Assembly (NCBI GenBank): GCA_030141605.1
Contig: JAQGDQ010000498.1
Coordinates: 1 to 64,000, forward strand
Origin: Tubiluchus corallicola
Lineage: Eukaryota; Priapulida; Priapulimorpha; Priapulimorphida; Tubiluchidae
Length of the DNA: 64,000 nt
Reading direction: 5' to 3'
A program made the position numbers and the translations under genes. The notes under the pieces were generated by a model. It made no database searches. It was not told where the DNA came from and was given only the letters and a program-made list of their open reading frames with translations. Each line of letters starts with the position of its first letter. Position 1 is the first letter of the stretch. Shown piece by piece: positions 11,601-20,010 of the stretch.

Positions 11601-13783
11601 CGGGTACCACGTTAGGTTCATCAACTTTTGCACCATCGGCAGACCAGCCACGGGTGCCAATCAACTTCTGCACCATTGGCAGGCCAGCCACGGGTACCAC
11701 ATTAGGTTCATCAACTTTTGCACCATCGGCAAACCAGCTACGGGTGCCACATTAGGTTCATCAACTTTTGCACCATCGGCAGACCAGCCACGGGTGCCAC
11801 ATTAGGTTCATCAATTTTTGCACCATGGGCAGACCAGCCATGGGTGCCACATTAGGTTCATCAATTTTTGCACCATGGGCAGACCAGCCACGGGTGCCAC
11901 ATTAGGTTCATCAATTTTTGCACCATCGGCAGACCAGCCACGGGTGCCACATTAGGTTCATCAATTTTTGCACCATCGGCAGACCGGCCTCGGGTGCCAC
12001 ATTAGGTTCATCAATTTTTGCACCATCGGCAGACCAGCCACGGATGCCACATTAGGTTCATCAATTTTTGCACCATCGGCAGACCAGCCACGGGTGCCAC
12101 ATTAGGTTCATCAATTTTTGCACCATCGGCAGACCAGCCACGGATGCCACATTAGGTTCATCAATTTTTGCACCATCGGCAGACCAGCCACGGGTGCCAC
12201 ATTAGGTTCATCAATTTTTGCACCATCGGCAGACCAGCCACGAGTGCCACATTAGGTTCATCAATTTTTGCACCATCGGCAGACCGGCCTCGGGTGCCAC
12301 ATTAGGTTCATCAATTTTTGCACCATCGGCAGACCAGCCACAGATGCCACATTAGGTTCATCAATTTTTGCACCATCGGCAGACCAGCCACGGGTGCCAC
12401 ATTAGGTTCATCAATTTTTGCACCATCAGCAGACCAGCCACGGATGCCACATTAGGTTCATCAATTTTTGCACCATCGGCAGACCAGCCACGGGTGCCAC
12501 ATTAGGTTCATCAATTTTTGCACCATCGGCAGACCAGCCACGGGTGCCACATTAGGTTCATCAATTTTTGCACCATCGGCAGACCAGCCACGGGTGCCAC
12601 ATTAGGTTCATCAATTTTTGCACCATCGGCAGACCGGCCACGTTTGAAAACCTCGGCCGTATAGATGTGGAATTTTTGAAGTTATTAAAGAGTTTTCAAA
12701 ATGAAACCGTTTTCGGTTTGCGACTAGAAATGTGAGCTCGTTATTTACTTACCTTGACAGGTGACGAAGGGAGAAAATTTACCGGAGGTGATGAAAAGTA
12801 CATTCAGGACAAGGAATCTGACTGGATGACAACGGGAGAACAAAATCAACATACAAATTTTGCTAATAGCTTGCAGGTAACAAAGCTGTCCATGATAAAC
12901 TGTTTTATTATTTAAACGACTCGTGATTTTAACTTAATGATTTCTGCTGCATTTTAAGCAGGGTTCCCACAGTCAGGCAAAATCCTTGAAAATACTGGCT
13001 ATTCTGAAAAGTCATGGAAAGATCAGGGAAAAAGACAATTTGGTAAAAATTGTCAGGAAAAGTGATGAAAATCTAGCGAAAAGTCAGGGAAATTGGAAAG
13101 GTTTTCAAAAATAATCACCGTGAAGCGATATTTTTCCAAACATACTTTTCAGCGATTCGAGTTCATATAAAATTTTGCTATGGCAGGCTCCCAGTTTCGA
13201 TTTCTGTTCCAAATGTAATTGGATTAAGAAAGTTTATTTAATGTGGTTAGTGTAATTTTGTTAGCACTACTTCGACAGTGCCCACACATTATATATTAGT
13301 ATATGTATGAATGTCCATACACAAAACTGTTTGAATATGTTTACTGGTAATACAATTTCTGCTTATCTTGATCATGGAAAATCAATATTTGGTCAGGGAA
13401 ATTAATTTTAAAATTCCGTGGGAACCCTGTCTAAGATATGCACGCATTGTATTTTCTTGTCCCATGTTTTTGAAATCATTAGAATAGCCAATATGAAAAA
13501 ATCAGAGATTCAAATGCTAGGTAATAATGTGATAACAACATAAGAAAATTTCATTCTGTCACGACGGAAAACTTTAATTAGGGACTATTTGATGAAATTT
13601 TGCACTTAAAAACTCACAAACGCCATCACCACTAGCCGTGAATAACTTGTGCTGCGAGGGAATGCTGTTTTAACATGTGCTGTATTTGTCGTGTTGCAGT
13701 CTTGGTGGTCATTGCCTGGCCCTTCGCCGCTGGAGCAATTGCTACAAAGTCAGAAGCAAGCAAGAGATCTTGTTCCACATTGA
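419..13783 (+). CDS. SMG7: SMG7 (EST1C-like) nonsense-mediated decay factor, 3' part
   Basis: SMG7 binds phosphorylated UPF1 and recruits mRNA decay enzymes in the cytoplasm. The window holds the C-terminal half; the N-terminal 14-3-3-like/TPR domain lies upstream. Exons joined by phase: 419-485, 967-1071, 1304-1420, 2731-2973, 5165-5254, 5424-5529, 6957-7886, 9724-9776 (or longer), 10318-10424, 12761-12876, 13700-13783. All junctions are GT-AG and the frame stays open to TGA at 13781. Family signatures seen: PEDWDLQCFLPL followed by LDFSKE (as in vertebrate SMG7), GRQNVAIQ, PSEFPPLPS in the long Pro-rich exon, YSLFNSPW, and the C-terminal PGPSPLEQLLQSQKQ, which closely matches the conserved SMG7 tail. 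The 930-bp exon is rich in Pro, His and Asn. Exon 9724 ends inside a 30-bp tandem array that repeats its splice donor. The low-complexity middle is unlike SMG5 or SMG6. Identity is firm; the exact end of exon 9724 is not. Confidence 0.9.
1721..1964 (+). repeat. 122-bp tandem duplication inside a LINE remnant
   Basis: Two adjacent copies (1721-1842 and 1843-1964) start with aattgcagttcactagaagc and differ at a handful of bases. The unit covers the start of the reverse-transcriptase tail described in the overlapping entry. It lies in the SMG7 intron between exons 1304-1420 and 2731-2973. Confidence 0.9.
1776..2130 (+). mobile_element. Degenerate non-LTR retrotransposon (LINE) 3' fragment
   Basis: Frame-shifted translation gives the motif NDAKHFVEHCPLYQQ after a Cys-x-Cys-Gly piece. 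Then, in another frame, come INELTRNNIQILLSSDIS and SNNAIVSAVILFI. This Cys/His motif followed by a short helix-rich tail is what the C-terminus of many LINE reverse-transcriptase ORFs looks like. The frame change and stop codons show it is dead. It ends in an AT-rich stretch near 2110-2130. The LINE clade cannot be named from this fragment. Confidence 0.65.
3420..3620. other. GC-richer intronic segment of unknown origin
   Basis: This SMG7 intron segment is clearly richer in G+C than its surroundings. It contains short inverted pieces around aacgggcacaaatgcccgtt (3580-3600) and a related ccgggaaaatgcccgtt near 3427. It may be part of an old transposon. The open frames across it show no recognisable domain. 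Confidence 0.35.
3789..5150. repeat. 28-bp minisatellite array, right copy (inverted relative to 1-306)
   Basis: About 48 copies of the 28-bp unit tgttactctattactcatca plus attgctaa, the reverse complement of the array at 1-306. Common variants are ctattact/ctactact and gctaatg/gctagtg. The array stops about 14 bp before the acceptor of SMG7 exon 5165. Confidence 0.97.
5634..5736. repeat. Trinucleotide microsatellite (ATA)n merging into (ACAATA)n
   Basis: A pure ATA run of roughly 60 bp changes into a hexanucleotide acaata/aacaat run. It lies in the SMG7 intron between exons 5424-5529 and 6957-7886. Confidence 0.95.
5855..5910 (-). repeat. tRNA-derived (SINE-like) B-box relic
   Basis: On the minus strand the segment reads gagggttcaattcccga, an excellent match to the tRNA B box/T-arm with flanking stem bases. 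A possible A-box-like agctagtg lies only about 25 bases upstream, too close for an intact tRNA. This is best read as a SINE or pseudo-tRNA remnant. Confidence 0.4.
6178..6583. mobile_element. MITE-like element with diverged terminal inverted repeats
   Basis: The left end reads aggtttgccggaaaaaagcg. The right end in reverse complement reads gatttgcctgacctcgctta. A related end occurs at 22379-22440 and a related left half at 62853-63080, so this is a dispersed family. The ends resemble pogo/Tigger-type non-autonomous elements. No coding capacity is seen. Confidence 0.5.
8256..9712. repeat. Mixed 31-bp/26-bp minisatellite
   Basis: About 50 units built on cttctagacagcattgttg come in two lengths. 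The 31-bp form carries ttcacttatgta and the 26-bp form carries ctaagta. The short form is homogenised in blocks near 8340-8450 and 8480-8700; the long form fills the rest. The last unit runs directly into the pyrimidine tract and AG (9722-9723) of the next SMG7 exon. Confidence 0.97.
9763..10112 (+). repeat. 30-bp minisatellite spanning an SMG7 exon-intron junction
   Basis: Eleven full units of 30 bp plus partial ends. Each carries agtgataaagg|gtacgttg, so a 5' splice donor candidate recurs at 9777, 9807, 9837, 9867, 9897, 9927, 9957, 9987, 10017, 10047 and 10077. The unit is 10 codons long and reads SDKGYVVSEI in the SMG7 frame. The next exon (10318) needs a donor that leaves two bases over, and every one of these sites does. 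The downstream gtaatt at about 10128 does not. Any number of units could therefore be exonic without breaking the frame. Confidence 0.85.
10925..11306. mobile_element. hAT-type MITE, copy 1 (3' end altered)
   Basis: It starts with taggggtgagcattcg and carries many gaatcgaattcgaa-like motifs near both ends. It is collinear with the copy at 17482-17889, including the shared internal aattgcatgatgtttcaa. The right terminus is not preserved, so no target duplication can be read. It lies in the SMG7 intron 10425-12760. Confidence 0.65.
11413..12640. repeat. 50-bp minisatellite
   Basis: About 24 copies of a 50-bp unit containing ttcatcaatttttgcaccat and cggcagaccagccac. One unit near 11655-11665 is shortened. 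The right two thirds are more homogeneous than the left. It lies inside the SMG7 intron before exon 12761. Confidence 0.97.
12959..13439. mobile_element. Probable hAT-type MITE (cagggttccca ends)
   Basis: The left end is cagggttcccacagtcaggc and the right end reads gtgggaaccctg, giving 12-bp inverted termini around 481 bp. The interior repeats motifs such as gtcagggaaa. The flanks attttaag and tctaagat do not give a clear 8-bp duplication. It lies in the last SMG7 intron. Confidence 0.6.
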
Positions 13784-15956
13784 ACATTGGCACATAACAC
13801 CTGCTTGTTCAACTGAGTTACGAAACTGGTTTGTCCACCAGTGACATCACACAAGCACTAAGCCTGCCCGCTATAAAACGTTAACGGTAGATGAGAGACT
13901 CTCTACAATTTAGACGGCAGGAAGCTTGATGTGTGTCTGAAACACTGTAATTACCACGTTGCAGTAAAATTCCTGATCAGTTCTAGGAATGAATAAGTAA
14001 TCATTCACATTTGAAATGATGGTAACACAACGTTGTTACATAGACTTAATACAACGGTAACGGTAATAATACATCTTGTGCATTTTAACAGGTATAGTGT
14101 AAGCTGTAGTGTGAGCGCAATGCAGGCAATGCGAATTGTAAAATCACCTCTATTATTAGTGCTTTTATTAGCATCGAATACGGATGATTTTGAGAGATAG
14201 AATTCTAATGACGTTTGCATTTGTAACTTATGGTAACGGATACGGTGCGACAAAACTGTCCATGGAATTGTTTGAGCACGACTCTTACAATTTAATGGTC
14301 GTGTTTTCAAAATGTTTAAAGTAATCACTTTGCGTAGCATCGGAGAATGATACTGTACATTGGAATTCATGTACTCAGACGTAAAAGCTTTGGTATAAGA
14401 TTAGCTAGGTTAATTCCTATGGCTTACACGAGTACGTTAAATTAGCCATCAATAATCGCTTAGTTTCGTTAAGTATTTTAATTGCTAGCGTGCTAGTTTT
14501 GCTTCGCATGAAGGTAATTATAAATAAATGAAAGGTTTTACGCTGTATCCATGGTGGTTTATTTTGTACTTTTTACAATTATTCATATAGCTACTGTACT
14601 AAACAGATTTACGTTTGCACACTCTCGCGCAGAGTGTGAAAAATTTGTTACAGCTAAATCCTGAATATACAGTTGTTTATACGTGTGTTCATTGATTATT
14701 GGACGGTTGCATAATCACAATGTATGAGTAACAGATGTGTTAGAACATTAAGATAATCAGAAGTACCATTAAAGCCATATTTGAGCTACATACTATAGTT
14801 TTACTTACATACATCAAAGTAATTGAGTTCTCACGTTTCTTCATAATCAGTTACTTCAAATTCGTGTTAATGAACGTTGAGTTTTGTAGTTTTTTGCAAG
14901 TATTTCAATATGCGGAAACAAACAAGTTATGCTTATGTGGCTGTACGGAAACAAATCAAAATTAAACTTAGAATATTAACTACTATTTTTTCAACACGTA
15001 TTTAACATTTTACTTCCTCTTTGCAAAGTATTAAAAAATTTGTAGATTTTTTCGGTAGGCAGAGTTTATAACTAACCAGAAGCTTTATTAGAGTTGTCGT
15101 TTTTGAGAGACAAATCTGCATTTATTGGTTCTTGACTTAGATTTGTAAAATCTTTGAAAAGTTGTATCTTAAGTACTTTAACAATACGAATCATTAATGT
15201 TCATTGTGTTTAACCTGGGAATGTAAAGTTGAGTATATAACGCTCACCTGGTTTTTGTAACCAAATTTTATCTGTTGGTTTTTGTACTGTTAATGTTTCA
15301 TCTTCTGCAGGTGTGAAATTGTTCAGTTTATTAGATAGACATAGAAAACCTTTGCATTTATGGGTAAAATAATTAGATGGACAATAGGCAAGTTTGTAAT
15401 CATATGATTATATGCTATAAAATATCATACACTTAGTCTAAAACTGTATTTTTGGTGAGTTAATAATAATTCTCATAGAAGATCATTTAGTCTAAACGTA
15501 ATGCAACTGTAGGAAACTAATTATAGTTGTTCTAAAAATTGTACTAAACTAGAGATTACGTCACGTAGTAATTTTGTAACCTTGAAGATCTTTGGGCATT
15601 TTTTCTTTTTTGTGTTCATTTCACATTTTATGTCATTGGATTGGTCAGAGTAAATATGCTCATTTGTGAGGTTGTTCACTTTGCAGTTCATTTGTTTATA
15701 TACTCAAGCCACATTAGTGTTCATTTTAGTTTAGAACTATATAAACCTTTTCGAAGAAGAATAGTCCATATTTACTGTGACGATCACTGTCCCATATTTG
15801 CTAGATTTTAATTCTTATTGTACATGAAATTTTCTCTGACTTACACTTTACCTGGTTCCTAAAAAAACTGCATTTGAAAAAACTCAGTAGTAAAATAAAA
15901 AGTCATCATAATGAACTGAAGTGTTTAGAAATTTTATTATAATTAATCAAAAGCAC
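13784..15956. other. SMG7 3' flank and intergenic sequence
   Basis: No gene is seen in this 2.2 kb of AT-rich DNA. A candidate SMG7 poly(A) signal, aataaa, lies at 14523-14528. A short palindrome around cacactctcgcgcagagtgtg is near 14617. Open frames such as 14005-14370 on the minus strand show no domain. Confidence 0.5.
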
Positions 15957-16634
15957 AAGTAGAACTATGTACGTGTGCAACAGTTTCCACACAATTAGAA
16001 CTATGTATGTGTGCAGCAGCTTCTGCACGAGTAGAACTACGTACGTGTGCAGCAGCTTCTGCACGAGTAGAACTACGTACGTGTGCAGCAGCTTCGCCAC
16101 GAGTAGAACTACGTACGTGTGCAGCAGCTTCTGCACGAGTAGAACTACGTACGTGTGCAGCAGCTTCGCCACGAGTAGAACTACGTATGTGTGCAGCAGC
16201 TTCGCCACGAGTAGAACTACGTACGTGTGCAGCAGTTTCCGCACAATTAGAACTATGTACGTGTGCAGCAACTTCCGCACGAGTAGAACTATGTATGTGT
16301 GCAGCAGCTTCCGCACAATTAGAACTATGTACGTGTGCAGCAGCTTCCGCACGAGTAGAACTATGTATGTGTGCAGCAGCTTCCGCACGAGTAGAACTAC
16401 GTACGTGTGCAGCAGCTTCCACACAATTAGAACTACGTACATGTGCAGCAGCTTCCGCACGAGTAGAACTACGTACGTGTGCAGCAGCTTCCGCACGAGT
16501 AAAACTACGTACATGTGCAGCAGCTTCCGCACGAGTAGAACTACGTACGTGTGCAGCAGCTTCCGCACGAGTAGAACTACGTACGTGTGCAGCAGCTTCC
16601 GCACAATTAGAACTACGTACGTGTGCAGCAGCCA
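15957..16634. repeat. 36-bp minisatellite with several open frames
   Basis: About 19 copies of a 36-bp unit containing gtagaactacgtacgtgtgc and agcagcttccgcacga. Sub-variants (ttcgccacga, ttccgcacaatt, ttctgcacga) are interspersed. Because 36 is a multiple of three, frames stay open on both strands (for example 16007-16759 plus and 15943-16734 minus). No splice signals, homology or promoter support a gene. Confidence 0.93.
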
Positions 16635-17473
16635 TGTATGAGCAGTATGAAGTAGTAAATAAATTCACTGTTCCTAAAGCGAGGCTTTTATACGGTTCGC
16701 GACTGTGGCGACTATGCGAAAATATGTCCAACAATCGTCAAACAGTCACGGGTGCGTGACATTGTCGATGTTCCAAAAAAATATTTAAAGTTTGACTTGC
16801 AAGCCTTGCAACTTCGCCAAAAGTTCGCAAAAGTGTCGTAATGTGGACTAACCGTTTGCAAATTGTTTGTGAAGTTCATCAATGATTACAAAGTCATCCA
16901 GAACTTGGCAAACCCCGCGTGATGCTTTTGAGAACGTTGCCATGACTATAATTTCGACCACGTTACGACATTTTTGCGAATCTCGGCCGTCCCGTCTTTT
17001 TTGGCAAAAATTCCGTGAAATGATCGTGCAAAAATACTCGCCCAAATGCCATACAACATTTGCCTTATGGCAGAAGTCGCCAAATACGCGCAAACATGTC
17101 CTGCGAAGTTCATGGGACATTCTCACGATTTTTGCTAGAGAAAAAAGCCGAAAATTTGCAAAAATGCGGGGAAAGTCGCACAACTGATTTACGACAAAAC
17201 ACGGTCACGGGTATATTTTGACAACTGTTGGACTTACAAAATTTCTGATTATCGCAAAAAAGTCACAGCAATAAATTATGCACAACCAGCTTGAAGATCA
17301 CAACGTATATAAAGCTGAGTATTATTACTGGCTGAATATAGATGCACTCCAATAAGAAAGTCAAGTTACCAAACAATGAGATGGCAGCATTTTCACAATT
17401 CACAAACTGAGATATTCACTGAGACCCACAGAATCTGATAAGCTAAATGTGCAAGTTTTGTCGGTTTCTGTTC
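16635..17473. other. Intergenic sequence right of the 36-bp array
   Basis: This roughly 840-bp stretch contains overlapping open frames (16848-17183 minus, 16882-17187 plus) without recognisable motifs. No exon structure or RNA gene is seen. Confidence 0.4.
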
Positions 17474-17481
17474 ACGATTAC

Positions 17482-17889
17482 TAGGGGTGAGCATTCTCTA
17501 CCAGACAGCGAGTACGAATCGAACCGAATTTGTGACTTTTGAATTCGAATCGAACGGAACTTCAGTGTTTCGAATTAGAACCGAATTCGAATTGAGATTG
17601 CAAGATTATTGAACAAGTTTTCGAACCATCAGTAAAAATTAGTCTTACAAACATCATGCATATCACTAGATTTTGTTCTGCAATAAAATGACTAGTAATT
17701 TCTTTAAAATTGTGTGCAGAAATCACTACTAAATTATGCTAATTGCATGATGTTTCAATCGTTTTAGTGATAAAGAACATGTGTGATTGAAGTGCTGAAT
17801 TATTCGAATCTATAGTTTTGGATTCGAATCGAGTTTGAACTAAAAAAACCTCGTTCGAATCGAATTCGAGCGTTTGATGCTCACACCTA
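17482..17889. mobile_element. hAT-type MITE, copy 2, complete with target duplication
   Basis: A 408-bp element runs from taggggtgagcattc to gatgctcacaccta, with imperfect inverted ends. It is flanked by acgattac (17474-17481) and accattac (17890-17897), a 7/8 match to an 8-bp target duplication, the size hAT transposases make. It is collinear with 10925-11306. No ORF. It sits just downstream of the MPG stop codon. Confidence 0.8.
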
Positions 17890-17922
17890 ACCATTACTGT
17901 GAGTAATCCGTATGAAGGAAGC

Positions 17923-19398
17923 TCATTCTGCACGTCTGTCTCTGACACTGACGTACTGATTACCGCGCACGTAGAACCGAAACGGTTGAGATGCTGCAGA
18001 TTCACCTGCTCCTCTGATTCCGATTCTGGTTGTCACGACTACGGAATCTTCGTCTAATGACGAGCCCCGTTCTAACCAAAGTTTGGAATTCGATGAGCAC
18101 AGGTCTACCTGATCGAATTCTGCTTTAGTTATGCACAGTGCTTGACACAGTTTAGATGGTCCGTTGCATATGTGAGCGTTTTTCAGCAGCGATGAAGAAC
18201 CTTTCTTAGTTGCCATGCGCAGACCGCGCATCTCATCACAACCTTCCAGCGGCTCAACAGATCTGATCAAAACTGCAGCTCCTTCACCTAAATAATACAA
18301 GCAAAAAATCAATAACTTGTTTAAAAAGGTGAAAGCTACCACGCACGTAGAGAATTTGATAATCAAGCAATCGAAATAGAAAAAATAAAAGTTAAAATAA
18401 ACTTTGTAAAAGGAAATAAGACTAAAGCTGATTGATTAATAGAAAAAATAAAAGTTAAAATAAACTTTGTAAAAGGAAATAAGACTAAAGCCGATTGATT
18501 AATAGAAAAAATAAAAGTCAAAATAAACTTTGTAAAAGGAAATAAGACTAAAGCCGATTGATTAATAGAAAAAATAAAAGTCAAAATAAACTTTGTAAAA
18601 GGAAATAAGACTAAAGCTGATTGATTATCTGGCTAGGACACAACTGCTGGTTTAGTGGCTCATTGGGTTACCCTTGATAATGAACGAGGTTAAAGCCTTG
18701 TTGAAACAATCTGCATCAAGCAGACCCTCCTTTCAATGTTTTATTCTACCTAGAAGATATACTGTTAATTTAAATACAAAATAGCAGTAGTCTAGCAGTA
18801 ACAACATGAGTGTTAAATGTGCAAGAAAAGTTGTACCTTGAGTAGTGATGTTGAAACATTGGTACATGCCATAGATGTTGTACACATAAGCTGTTCCAGG
18901 TTCCATGAACATGGCCTCATTTCTTTTCGTTCTCTTGGCTTGGTAACTGTGCGAAGCCACGTCGTACGTCCCCGGGTAAGCTTCTGTTTCCACTATCTTT
19001 GCTTTCAACAACGTCGTTCCGTGCACTTTCACGAGTATCGCGCCAAGCAACGACTTTGCTACTTGCAGACAGGGAGCGCTGAAGAAGGTGCGACCAAGAC
19101 GAACTGATTTCAATGACTTTGTCCGATTTGAATCGCCAGGACATGAATTCGTGACGTCGGACTGAAGGGAGACAGCTGATTTGTCTGGTGCAGATGACTG
19201 ATCAGAGACGGTTAAACAAGCAGTTGCTGACTGAACTGATTCATCTTCTACTACACGGACCTCCGGTGCAAAATAAGGACTTTCCGATTTGCCAGTTTTT
19301 ATTTCACATTCTGTTAAATTCGGTCGTTTTCGTTTCACTGGTTTACAGTTACTTTGCGCTTTATGCGTAGCGGCTTTAAAACTTTTTGAACTCTTCAT
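17923..19398 (-). CDS. MPG: DNA-3-methyladenine glycosylase (MPG/AAG)
   Basis: This base-excision repair enzyme removes 3-methyladenine, hypoxanthine and ethenoadenine from DNA. Exons on the minus strand: 19398-18837 and 18287-17923. The junction CAAG|GT...AG|GT joins in phase to give ITTQGEGAAVL and a 308-residue protein. The AAG fold begins near residue 101 (LGRTFFSAP). Family residues are present: catalytic Glu139 in IVETEAY, Tyr141, His150 in VASHS, and the DNA-intercalating Tyr176 in NIYGMY. Downstream come LEPLEG-like VEPLEG, GPSKLCQAL, DLCSSN and FRFYVRGNQYVSV. Residues 1-100 are a low-complexity, Lys/Ser-rich extension, as in animal AAGs. The start is the first Met of the open exon. 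The single intron contains a 63-bp tandem array. Confidence 0.95.
18373..18627. repeat. 63-bp tandem repeat, four copies
   Basis: Four near-identical 63-bp units contain gattgattaatagaaaaaat and aggaaataagactaaag. The array lies in the MPG intron, about 85 bp upstream (in gene sense) of the second exon. Confidence 0.95.
18640..18712 (+). repeat. Possible tRNA-derived relic
   Basis: Here tggctcattggg resembles an A box, followed 33 bases later by ggttaaagcc, a weak B box. The spacing is shorter than in a functional tRNA and no good cloverleaf forms. At best it is a decayed SINE in the MPG intron. Confidence 0.25.
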
Positions 19399-20004
19399 TC
19401 TGGTTTCTTTATAAGCAGTCAGTATTCATAGATGTCCTCTAGTCTAGAAGAAATCAAGGACAATGTTGAATATCTCTTGTCCGGGCTTAGATGGTCAATT
19501 TGATTAGTTTGGCCAAATATTATAGCTGACTGATGACAGATGTAGAGCAATTACGCTTCCTTGCAAAATGAACATTAAAAATATGCACATTGTAAAGCAG
19601 GTAATGAACTTCAAAAGAATTCATCACAGAGACGGCATTTAGTACTTTAAATAAGCAATGAAGTCAACTTAATTAATAGCACGTACCATACTACAGCATT
19701 ATATACACCGAGTTAACATTATATACAATATATTTGACAAATGTTCAGCAAATATCGTTGAAACATGGACATGAAGTTACACAGGAGTATAACATACTTA
19801 GGTTTAGTTTTCTATACTCTCTAAGTAGGCAATTAACTAATAGATTCATAAATAACTTAGGTTTGTGACTAGAACATATATATTACAACCTATAAAGCAC
19901 ACAAAAGACTAGATCAGAATGAGAATGGCAAATACATATAAATCACATGGAATGAAATGGCATCATTTTGTAAAGCAGTTTGCATAAGTTACCATGGCAA
20001 CGCT
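19399..20004. other. Intergenic region between MPG and KIF3A
   Basis: The two genes run in the same direction (minus), with the KIF3A stop at 20006 and the MPG start at 19398. AT-rich, with no exon or RNA gene seen. It must contain the MPG promoter and the KIF3A 3' end. Confidence 0.5.
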
Positions 20005-20010
20005 TTTATT
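20005..20010 (-). terminator. Poly(A) signal overlapping the KIF3A stop codon
   Basis: On the minus strand the coding end reads ...ttgcaaTAAaag, so the hexamer AATAAA (20010-20005) overlaps the TAA stop (20008-20006). If used, the 3' UTR would be only about 10 to 30 bases. Confidence 0.5.

Noticed and set aside
8256-12640. CRISPR-like appearance of regularly spaced repeats
   Set aside because: Repeats are head-to-tail without unique spacers and lie in animal introns; there are no cas genes.
12959-13439. 8-bp target duplication for the cagggttccca element
   Set aside because: The flanks attttaag and tctaagat do not match; the element call rests on its inverted ends only.
419-13783. Identification as SMG5 or SMG6
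   Set aside because: No PIN domain is present at the C-terminus; the ending PSPLEQLLQSQKQ and the long low-complexity Pro-rich part fit SMG7.
15906-16759. Long open frames across the 36-bp array on both strands
   Set aside because: The unit length is a multiple of three, so open frames are expected; there is no homology, splice structure or codon bias.
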